Assembly: GCA_947167345.1 (NCBI GenBank)
Contig: CAMVHR010000017.1
Span: 1 to 56,737 of the forward strand
DNA length: 56,737 nucleotides
From: an uncultured Treponema sp.
GTDB taxonomy: Bacteria > Spirochaetota > Spirochaetia > Treponematales > Treponemataceae
Reading direction: 5' to 3'
Shown: positions 7,628-14,083 of the stretch, in pieces
Layout: the number at the start of each line of letters is the position of its first letter
Position numbering within the stretch: the stretch's first letter is position 1
The notes under the pieces: model-generated
The model's database searches: none
What the model was told of the DNA's origin: nothing
What the model saw: the letters and a program-made list of their open reading frames with translations, nothing else
Translations under genes and position numbers: made by a program

Positions 7628-7795
7628 AGACGTTTTCTCCTATAACATAAAATTTTAAAGCAATAGGTTATACGGAAATTCGTCCCGATAAAAAAGAGTC
7701 TTATTCTCCACACAACCTACACACTTAATGTTTTATAGCAGAAATAAAAATTTTAGAGAAATATAAATTTTTTATGATAGTTATAATTTTTTTTT
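7628..7795 (-). promoter_or_regulatory. AT-rich control region of the nitrogenase-like operon
   Basis: This region lies between the LysR gene and the Cys-rich ORF. It holds an inverted repeat, TATAAC (7641-7646) and GTTATA (7667-7672), and a second GTTATA at 7780-7785. Such palindromic ATAAC/GTTAT halves are plausible LysR-type operator sites. The repeat lies directly against the Shine-Dalgarno of the small ORF. No convincing -35/-10 pair could be fixed here. No intrinsic terminator follows the LysR gene, so read-through from it is possible. Confidence 0.4.
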
Positions 7796-8719
7796 CTAAC
7801 AGGTAAATCCTGCTATGTTAAGGATTCGTCGCACGGAGTTTATAAAGCATAATGCGATATCGTTCATCTGAACATTTGTTTTTACAATGTATCCAAGTTC
7901 AAATGTGCCGAAAGGAGAGTTTTCATGACTTTTGAGCGGTATTGTAATAAAATCTTCACTCGACTCATCTTCGCCAAGAACGCCCGAAAGAAAAGTATAG
8001 CCATTTAAGTTTTTAATAAGGCTCAGCTCAGTAGCCCTGTCTGCAACAGTAATCGGATTCAAAAGTCCATATTTCTTAAGAACATCTTCTGGAAAAAATG
8101 ATTTAACGTCGTCTGTGTCAAAAGTTACAAAATGAAAGTCTGCAAGCTCTTCAAGAGAAAGGCTTTCCCTTTTTGCAAGGGGATGATTTTTATGCATGTA
8201 GACGAATGCATTACACTCAGTCAGATGATGAAAATCAAGTTTTGACAGGGAAAGAGATTTTAGGATCTCGTGCCTGTTGGAATCGCTCAGATATAAGATT
8301 CCAATGCTGCTTTCTCCATTTGCAACGTCTAATATTACATCAGAAGCCTTTTTTTCGCGGAAAGAAAAATCATAGACATCCTGAGAAAAATTTTTTACAA
8401 CTTCTACAAAGGCTTTCCGTGCAAAAGCATAGTACAATGCGGAAACTGAAAATGATTTTCTTCTCTTCCCTACATATTTTTCAAGAAGCTTTTCATAATT
8501 CTGATAGAGTTTTTTAGCATCCGCAATAAAATATATGCCCTGCTCTGTTGCCGTTGTTCCGCGGGAAGTTCTTTTAAAGATATCGAATCCCAATTCTGAT
8601 TCCAAGTCATGCACGCTGCTTGTAAGGGACGGCTGAGAGACAAATAATTTTTCTGAAGCCTTGTTAAAAGAGCCGCAATCGGCAACTCCAATAACATATT
8701 TCAACTGCTGGAGGGTCAT
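7796..8719 (-). CDS. LysR-family transcriptional regulator (nitrogenase-like operon)
   Basis: 307 residues. The N-terminal winged helix-turn-helix (about 1-60) carries the LysR signature MTLQQLKYVIGVADCGSF and LFVSQPSLTSSVHDLESELG. The effector-binding part follows (about 90-300). It lies upstream of, and in the same direction as, the Cys-rich ORF and the nifDK-like genes, so it probably controls them, perhaps in response to a sulfur compound. The ligand is unknown. It closely resembles the LysR protein encoded at 48967-49893, roughly half of the residues matching by eye, including the rare DVANGESSIGILYLSD / DVANLKSEIGILYLSD stretch. A TTGACA promoter lies 10 nt before the ATG and there is no Shine-Dalgarno. 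Confidence 0.9.
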   Translation of the reverse strand: MTLQQLKYVIGVADCGSFNKASEKLFVSQPSLTSSVHDLESELGFDIFKRTSRGTTATEQGIYFIADAKKLYQNYEKLLEKYVGKRRKSFSVSALYYAFARKAFVEVVKNFSQDVYDFSFREKKASDVILDVANGESSIGILYLSDSNRHEILKSLSLSKLDFHHLTECNAFVYMHKNHPLAKRESLSLEELADFHFVTFDTDDVKSFFPEDVLKKYGLLNPITVADRATELSLIKNLNGYTFLSGVLGEDESSEDFITIPLKSHENSPFGTFELGYIVKTNVQMNDIALCFINSVRRILNIAGFTC

Positions 8720-8729
8720 TTTTACATAA

Positions 8730-8758
8730 ACTATGAAAGATTAAACCTACTTTGTCAA
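8730..8758 (-). promoter_or_regulatory. Promoter for the LysR gene (short leader)
   Basis: Minus strand consensus TTGACA (8758-8753), a 17-nt spacer and CATAGT (8735-8730). The ATG lies 10 nt beyond the -10, leaving a leader of only a few bases. Confidence 0.55.
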
Positions 8759-9101
8759 TAGGGAAAAAACTTTTGCAAACCACCTTCCTAAAATGTAGGC
8801 TTTGCGGAGGTCAGGCGGCATTTCCGTAGGCTAGTGTGCTATTTTCCCTACATTAATTACAACAGATGGGCTTGTAGAAAACGGATATTCATCTAACATT
8901 CAGTCGGTTGGTTACATTAGATGATTTATTTGTATAAGTAATTAATCCTTATTAAACCACCGTCTTTGGCGGTGGACTGACAAAGCTTGGCCGTTCCAGC
9001 AATGGAAAATAACGAAGCGGCCTAGAGTCCAAAATCCAGTGCTATAAGATTCTGATTTACACTATCTTGACACTCTTTTGCTAAGAAATGTTAGAGGCAT
9101 T
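8759..9101. other. Non-coding region with nested hairpins
   Basis: No coding frame of note. Four structures are visible. (a) AATGTAGG (8792-8799) with CCTACATT (8847-8854). (b) TCATCTAA (8889-8896) with TTAGATGA (8917-8924). (c) A strong 6-8 bp hairpin CCACCG/CGGTGG (8957-8975). (d) A nested fold: TGGACT (8973-8978) with AGTCCA (9026-9031), inside it GGCCG (8989-8993) with CGGCC (9018-9022), and inside that TTCCA-GCAA-TGGAA (8994-9007). Subterminal hairpins like (c) occur at the ends of IS200/IS605-family elements, so a decayed element end is one explanation; an uncharacterised structured RNA or 3'-end structure of the miaB transcript is another. Confidence 0.4.
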
Positions 9102-9239
9102 ACGATTCTAATCATTCTGGCAAAACGATTCTAATCATTCTGGCAAAACGATTCTAATCTCTCTGACAAAACGATTGGAATCGTTCTAGCAAAACGATTC
9201 TAATCTTTCTGAGAAAACGATTCTAATCTTTTTGTCAAA
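9102..9239. repeat. Six tandem copies of a 23-bp repeat overlapping the miaB 3' end
   Basis: Units begin at 9102, 9125, 9148, 9171, 9194 and 9217, an exact 23-bp period with no spacers. Each opens with ACGATT; five of the six continue CTAATC and copy 4 reads GGAATC. Each contains the near-palindrome GATTctAATC. The two copies nearest miaB supply its last dozen codons and its stop. Copy-to-copy differences fall mostly in the second half of the unit. Confidence 0.95.
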
Positions 9240-10609
9240 GTACCCTTAAATGTGTTTCCGTTCAAACTGTCTATGCGGACATTTACAAAAGTACCAATTA
9301 AAGAAGGATTTCCCTTGAATGCCACCCGCTCGTTCTGCTCCGTCTTGCCAAGAAGCTCATCCTTATTGTCGCGGCTTATGATGTCAGCAAGCACTTTTAC
9401 AGTCTGCCCTACTCGCCTTGACATTACATCTCTGGTAATTTCAAGCTGCAAGTCTATTATCTTCTGTAGACGGGCTTTCTTGGTGTCCATGTCTATTTGA
9501 TTTTCCATTTTTGCAGCAGGAGTGCCTTCCCTAGGATTATAATAGTACATGAAGGCAGATTCATACTGAACTTCCTGCATAAGAGAAACTACATCTTCAA
9601 AATCTTTGTCAGTCTCACCAGGAAAACCAAGCATAATATCCGTAGAAAGGGCAAGGTCAGGAATGCGAGTTTTCAGTTTCTGTACAAGTTCAAGATAAGT
9701 TTCCCTTGTATAGCGCCTGTTCATGGCTTTAAGTATGCCTGTAGAACCATGCTGTACGGCTATGTGCAGACCACGGCAGATATGCCTGTCAGCTGCAATC
9801 AAATCAATCAGTTCATCAGAAAAGTCTTTCGGATTGCTTGATTCAAAGCGTATCCATTCTATTGAGGAGCCAGTTTCATCTATATGGGCACTGATTTTTT
9901 TCAAAAGCCCGGTAAAATTGGTTCCGTCAGAATCCTTATAGGAATTTACATTTTGTCCAAGCAGGGTAATTTCCTTTACGCCACGGCCGGAAAGAATGTC
10001 TATTTCATTTAAAATCTGAGCCACAGGACGGCTCACTTCCCGTCCGCGAACATAAGGCACTATACAATAAGTGCAGAAGTTGTTGCAGCCGTGCATGATG
10101 GGAACAAAGGTTGAAAAAGCACCTTCTTCATAAGATGTATCTGCAAATGTATACACAGGCTCTTCATCTATTTCTACAGGCTTTTCATGGTTTTCTACAG
10201 CCTGAATGATGTCCCCGAATTTATTTTTTGCATAAGTTCCCACAACATAATCAACAGCAGGCCATTCTTTCTGCAAAGTCTTCAAAAGGCGTTCTGCCAT
10301 GCAGCCCATTACAACTATAGTAATAGGGACAGCTCCATTTTTCTGAACATATTCGGCAGCAATTTCCATATTGCGGCTTTTTGCTCCCGGTTCACAGTTG
10401 CGAAGTTTTTTTAAGCCTGTATAAAATCCGAGCCGTCCAAAAATTCTAGTCTCCGCCGTAGCACGTACGGAACAGGTGTTTATGATTATCAAATCGCTCA
10501 GCTGTGCGTCAGAAGCCTTTGTCCAACCCCTGCTTATTAAAAGCTGTTCCACAGAAGCGGATTCTGCAATGTTCATTTCGCAGCCATAGGTTTCAAAAAA
10601 ATATGTCAT
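9200..10609 (-). CDS. miaB: tRNA-2-methylthio-N6-dimethylallyladenosine synthase
   Basis: 469 residues. Radical-SAM methylthiotransferase that adds a methylthio group to i6A37 of tRNAs reading UNN codons. The UPF0004 domain (about 1-150) carries ETYGCEMNIAES, NTCSVRATAE and MGCMAE cluster cysteines. The radical-SAM domain has the CxxxCxxC motif as HGCNNFCTYCIVPYVRGRE (about 174-192). A TRAM domain ends near residue 455. The final dozen residues (TKRLESFSQKD region) are encoded by the 23-bp repeats, so the natural C-terminus has been replaced or extended. The ATG overlaps the folE2 stop by 4 nt (ATGA), placing it last in a folD-folE2-miaB operon. Confidence 0.95.
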   Translation of the reverse strand: MTYFFETYGCEMNIAESASVEQLLISRGWTKASDAQLSDLIIINTCSVRATAETRIFGRLGFYTGLKKLRNCEPGAKSRNMEIAAEYVQKNGAVPITIVVMGCMAERLLKTLQKEWPAVDYVVGTYAKNKFGDIIQAVENHEKPVEIDEEPVYTFADTSYEEGAFSTFVPIMHGCNNFCTYCIVPYVRGREVSRPVAQILNEIDILSGRGVKEITLLGQNVNSYKDSDGTNFTGLLKKISAHIDETGSSIEWIRFESSNPKDFSDELIDLIAADRHICRGLHIAVQHGSTGILKAMNRRYTRETYLELVQKLKTRIPDLALSTDIMLGFPGETDKDFEDVVSLMQEVQYESAFMYYYNPREGTPAAKMENQIDMDTKKARLQKIIDLQLEITRDVMSRRVGQTVKVLADIISRDNKDELLGKTEQNERVAFKGNPSLIGTFVNVRIDSLNGNTFKGTLTKRLESFSQKD

Positions 10610-11388
10610 TGTACATACTCCGTATAAGCATAAGCATTGTGATTGTGTATGCTTTCAAAATTAGTGCATTCGATGCTGAACCACACAAAAGGTTTTTCGC
10701 ACTTTTTAAAATCTTTAAGTGCAAGGTACACTTCCCTTACGACATCTTCTACAAAACGCGGGTTTTCATAGGCATGTTCAGTAACAAATTTTTCATCGGG
10801 ACGTTTCAAAAGGCTGTAAAGTCCGCTTGATGCGCTCTGCTCAATACATTCAATTACATCTTCGATCCAGAAAAGGCTTGTATTCTGCAATTTTACGGTG
10901 ACAATGCCCCTCTGGTTATGCGCGCCATATTCACTTATTGCCTTGGAACAAGGGCACACAGTAGTGACAGGAACTGACACGCTTATAAAAAACTTATGGC
11001 TGTCTTGAGAAACCTCACCTTCATACATGCATTCATAGCTCATGATGCTTTTTTCGCCGGAAACAGGAGCTTTTTTTTCCATAAAGAAAGGAAATCTCAT
11101 TGTGCCAAAAGCCTTTTCCGCCTGCAACGACGTTCGGATTTCTTCAAGCATGGCAAGAAACTGCTTCATGCCAAGATTTTCCCTGTGCTTGTGAAAAGTC
11201 TCTATAAAACGCGACATGTGCGTTCCCTTGTAATTATGAGGCAGATTTACAAAAAGATTTACATCCGCAGTAGTCATCTGGGTGCCATTCTGACGATCAA
11301 GAACCTTTACCGGATACTTTAAGTCCTTTATGCCGACTTTCTGCAGTGCAATCTCACGAGTGTCGGGAGTGCTCTGAATGTCAATCAT
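10606..11388 (-). CDS. folE2: GTP cyclohydrolase FolE2 (type IB)
   Basis: 260 residues. Converts GTP to 7,8-dihydroneopterin triphosphate, the first step toward folate or queuosine-type deazapurines. The family hallmark KGTHMSRF lies near residue 54, and the active-site/metal Cys motif VCPCSK near residue 143. A conserved NQRG follows. FolE2 is the metal-flexible alternative to FolE, common where zinc may be limiting. The start overlaps the folD stop by 4 nt and the end overlaps miaB by 4 nt, so all three are translationally coupled and the first two both serve folate metabolism. Confidence 0.95.
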   Translation of the reverse strand: MIDIQSTPDTREIALQKVGIKDLKYPVKVLDRQNGTQMTTADVNLFVNLPHNYKGTHMSRFIETFHKHRENLGMKQFLAMLEEIRTSLQAEKAFGTMRFPFFMEKKAPVSGEKSIMSYECMYEGEVSQDSHKFFISVSVPVTTVCPCSKAISEYGAHNQRGIVTVKLQNTSLFWIEDVIECIEQSASSGLYSLLKRPDEKFVTEHAYENPRFVEDVVREVYLALKDFKKCEKPFVWFSIECTNFESIHNHNAYAYTEYVQ

Positions 11389-12266
11389 ACAGATTCTGCA
11401 TAAGTTTCTGCAGCCTCCAGAGTATTGTAGATGAGCATGGCAATAGTCATTGGCCCTACTCCGCGAGGCACAGGAGTAATGTAGCCTGCAACATCTTTTA
11501 CGCCTTCAAAGTCAACGTCTCCGCACAGGCGGAATCCAGATTTTTTTGTACTGTCAGGAATTCTGTTTACACCAACGTCAATGACGGTGGCACCAGGCTT
11601 AACCATGTCTTTGGTTACTGTATTTACATGACCTGAAGCAACAATAAGGATGTCGGCATTACGAGTGTAATCGGCAAGGTTCTTTGTTCCTGTATGGCAG
11701 ACTGTAACGGTCGCGTTGTATTCTTTCTGAACCAAAAGCAGAGCCATTGGCTTTCCTACGATATTACTGCGACCGATGACAACAACGTTAGCGCCATCAG
11801 TCTTTATGTTCATTGTCTTGAGCAATACGCAGATACCGTGCGGAGTACAAGGCAAAAAGCCTTTCTTGCCAGCAAACATGTTTCCAATATTATATGGATG
11901 AAAACCGTCAACGTCCTTTGACGGAGAAATGGCAGTTGTTACAGTATCTGCATTGATATGAGCAGGCAAAGGCAGCTGAACAAGAATGCCGTGGACTGTA
12001 TTGTCATTGTTGAGTTTTTCTATAATGGAAAGGAGTTCCTTTTCAGTGGTAGATTCAGGAAGTTCAAGGCTTCGGTCTTCCATTCCAGCCTGAACAAGAG
12101 CCTTGCGCTTTCCTGTTACATAGCTTACGCTTGCAGGATTGTTGCCCACAAGAATTACGGCAAGACAAGGAACTATGCCTTTTTGCTTAAGATTTACGAC
12201 TTTTGCCGCAACATCAGACTTTACCTGTTCTGCAATGGAAAATCCATCTATAATAATGGCACTCAT
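11385..12266 (-). CDS. folD: Bifunctional methylenetetrahydrofolate dehydrogenase/cyclohydrolase
   Basis: 293 residues from the ATG at 12266. Interconverts 5,10-methylene-, methenyl- and 10-formyl-tetrahydrofolate. Visible motifs: the catalytic Lys region [16 protein letters not shown] (about 38-53), [15 protein letters not shown], the Rossmann segment [17 protein letters not shown], and the C-terminal [12 protein letters not shown] longer frame upstream (to 12362) adds 32 unrelated residues; AAGGAAGG lies just before the 12266 start and the resulting length fits the family. First gene of the folD-folE2-miaB operon. Confidence 0.95.
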   Translation of the reverse strand: MSAIIIDGFSIAEQVKSDVAAKVVNLKQKGIVPCLAVILVGNNPASVSYVTGKRKALVQAGMEDRSLELPESTTEKELLSIIEKLNNDNTVHGILVQLPLPAHINADTVTTAISPSKDVDGFHPYNIGNMFAGKKGFLPCTPHGICVLLKTMNIKTDGANVVVIGRSNIVGKPMALLLVQKEYNATVTVCHTGTKNLADYTRNADILIVASGHVNTVTKDMVKPGATVIDVGVNRIPDSTKKSGFRLCGDVDFEGVKDVAGYITPVPRGVGPMTIAMLIYNTLEAAETYAESV

Positions 12267-12353
12267 TTTTGTAACCTTCCTTACGTAAAATATTTTTATT
12301 CTATAAAAGCAGTTTTTATCAAAAGTTTTGCTTGACAAAACAACAACTTTGTG

Positions 12354-12382
12354 TTGAAACAATGCGACAAAATCTGTATTAT
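12354..12382 (+). promoter_or_regulatory. Promoter for the outer-membrane protein gene at 12448
   Basis: TTGAAA (12354-12359), a 17-nt spacer and TATTAT (12377-12382). The leader is about 60 nt and ends with AGAGG before the ATG. A further TTGACA lies at 12332. Confidence 0.6.
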
Positions 12383-12447
12383 TGTTTCATTAAAGATTTT
12401 ATCTGCATAGATGTTATCATCATAGATGATTTTTTACTAGAGGTATT

Positions 12448-13182
12448 ATGAAACGTATTCTGCCAGTTCTGTGCACATTTCTGTGCCTGATGTTCTTTTT
12501 TGCACCGGCTGTACATGCACAGGGTTATAATGACGATTATTACGATGACGATGATTATTACAGTGATGACGATTACTATGACGAAGACGACAGCGATGAT
12601 TATGATGACAATGATGACTATTATGATGAAAATCAGCGCGAGCACGAAGAAAATGATAATGTAAGCTACATAATCAACAAGACGAGAGCCGGTGACCAGT
12701 GCATAAAGATTTCTCTAGCAGCAAACGTGCCTATGAATTTTGGCAATCCGTGGCCTACAAAAGACGGCAAGCTTAAGCTCGGCGGTCTTGGCTCAATCGG
12801 CTATCACTACTTTCTTACAGACTGGTTTGCCGTTGGCGCAGACGTTGGATTCGGATTCAACTCAACAATAGCCGGAAACACATTCAACTTTATTCCTATT
12901 GTTGTATCTGCAACAATACAGCCTTCCGTCAGGAACTTTGAATTTCCAATATCAATGGGAATCGGTATGGCATACGAATCATACAACAGCAAGTCTTATT
13001 GGCCTGGACTGGTCATAAAACCAGAAGTAGGCGTTCACTATAAAATTAATCAGGGTTGGTCTGTAGGTTGTGACGTTTCCTATACAATTATGCCTCAGCT
13101 TGGAAAAACATGGGATACCGGAACAAAAAACATTTACGGTAAATTCATAACGGTAGCAGCCTGTGCCCGTTATTATTTCTAA
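12448..13182 (+). CDS. Outer-membrane beta-barrel protein with Asp/Tyr-rich N-terminal tract
   Basis: 244 residues. A signal peptide (1-24, ending VHAQ) is followed by a striking acidic tract (about 25-68) of Asp runs punctuated by Tyr pairs, such as DDYYDDDDYYSDDDYYDEDD. The rest (about 70-244) alternates hydrophobic and polar residues with many aromatics: GSIGYHYFLTDWFAVGADVG, EFPISMGIGMAYESYNS, WSVGCDVSY. It ends in Tyr-Tyr-Phe, the pattern of a small 8-stranded outer-membrane barrel recognised by BamA. The function is not known; the acidic tract could bind cations or reach through peptidoglycan. The gene has its own promoter, and the lipoprotein gene follows after 17 nt. Confidence 0.7.
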   Translation: MKRILPVLCTFLCLMFFFAPAVHAQGYNDDYYDDDDYYSDDDYYDEDDSDDYDDNDDYYDENQREHEENDNVSYIINKTRAGDQCIKISLAANVPMNFGNPWPTKDGKLKLGGLGSIGYHYFLTDWFAVGADVGFGFNSTIAGNTFNFIPIVVSATIQPSVRNFEFPISMGIGMAYESYNSKSYWPGLVIKPEVGVHYKINQGWSVGCDVSYTIMPQLGKTWDTGTKNIYGKFITVAACARYYF

Positions 13183-13199
13183 TTTTTAAGGTAAACTTT

Positions 13200-14075
13200 A
13201 TGAAAAAGGCTTTTTATATTATAGCAGCTGCGTTTTCAATATTCATGACATTCGGATTGACAAGCTGCCATGACAGCATTTTTGAGACCATTGAAAATGA
13301 AATTGCACTTGATAAAAGCGGACTGCGCGGAAGCATAGGCTCGATTGTGGAATACGGTGGATGGCTTTATGTTACTCCGATGAATAAGGGTGTCCTTTAC
13401 AGAAAGTCTGCAACAGCAAGATCAAAAGGCGGATGGAATAAAATTTCTGCTCCAAAAACGCCTGTGGCAATAGCACTTTCAGGTTCTACGCTATATATGC
13501 TTTCAGTAGACTGGGATGAAGGCTCTGGAGATTACGAAGGATATAACGTTCCTACATATTTTGAATATACTTCTACAGACGGTACAAACTGGACTTATAT
13601 AAACAACAAGTACGGCTATACGGAAGATTCAAGCAACCTTCCTGCAAGATATAAGAACCAGCACTGCTCTGTAACTGCAGGAAACGGTAAGTCTTACAGC
13701 ATTCCGTCAAGTTATTCAACATCAGTTATTACAACACCGAACGGATCGCAAAACCTTGATGAGGGCTACATATTTGCCATAACTGCGACATACGACACCG
13801 TAATCGTAGGAACTACGACAGGAATTTACAGCTATAAGATTCAGAGTAACGGAAGCCTTACAGACAAATCAACTCATGTAGGAGACCTTGAAAAAGATGC
13901 GTCTTCTACATTCACGCGGGATGTTCCTGTAGTATATGTTCCAAATGATTCCAGAACCAGGTCAGAAACAGATGCTGTAATTTATGCATACAACTCACCA
14001 CTGGGAAGTTCTGGAACACAAAACGAAGGTCTTATGGCTTACTTTCCGGGTTCAGGCTGGAACAGAGACCATTAA
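13200..14075 (+). CDS. Lipoprotein with beta-propeller-like repeats, function unknown
   Basis: 291 residues. The signal sequence ends in LTSC (Cys near residue 23), indicating a lipoprotein. The mature part contains several short strand-rich repeats: SIGSIVEYGGWLYVTPMN, PVAIALSGSTLYMLSVDW, GYIFAITATYDTVIVGTTTG. Each resembles a blade of a propeller or a BNR-like repeat, with Gly/Ser/Thr-rich loops. No enzyme motif was recognised. AAGG precedes the ATG, and the gene sits between the barrel gene and the rarA fusion on the same strand, probably co-transcribed with the barrel gene; the pair may act together at the outer membrane. Confidence 0.6.
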   Translation: MKKAFYIIAAAFSIFMTFGLTSCHDSIFETIENEIALDKSGLRGSIGSIVEYGGWLYVTPMNKGVLYRKSATARSKGGWNKISAPKTPVAIALSGSTLYMLSVDWDEGSGDYEGYNVPTYFEYTSTDGTNWTYINNKYGYTEDSSNLPARYKNQHCSVTAGNGKSYSIPSSYSTSVITTPNGSQNLDEGYIFAITATYDTVIVGTTTGIYSYKIQSNGSLTDKSTHVGDLEKDASSTFTRDVPVVYVPNDSRTRSETDAVIYAYNSPLGSSGTQNEGLMAYFPGSGWNRDH

Positions 14076-14083
14076 TAAAGTCT

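Noticed and set aside
8759-9101. Intact insertion sequence
   Set aside because: No transposase frame is present; only hairpins that could be an element end.
9102-9239. CRISPR array
   Set aside because: The 23-bp units are contiguous with no spacers, and no cas genes are nearby.
12379-12645. Minus-strand frame rich in Ile/Val opposite the Asp/Tyr tract
   Set aside because: It is the complement of GAT/GAC codons in the real gene; the hydrophobic composition is an artefact.
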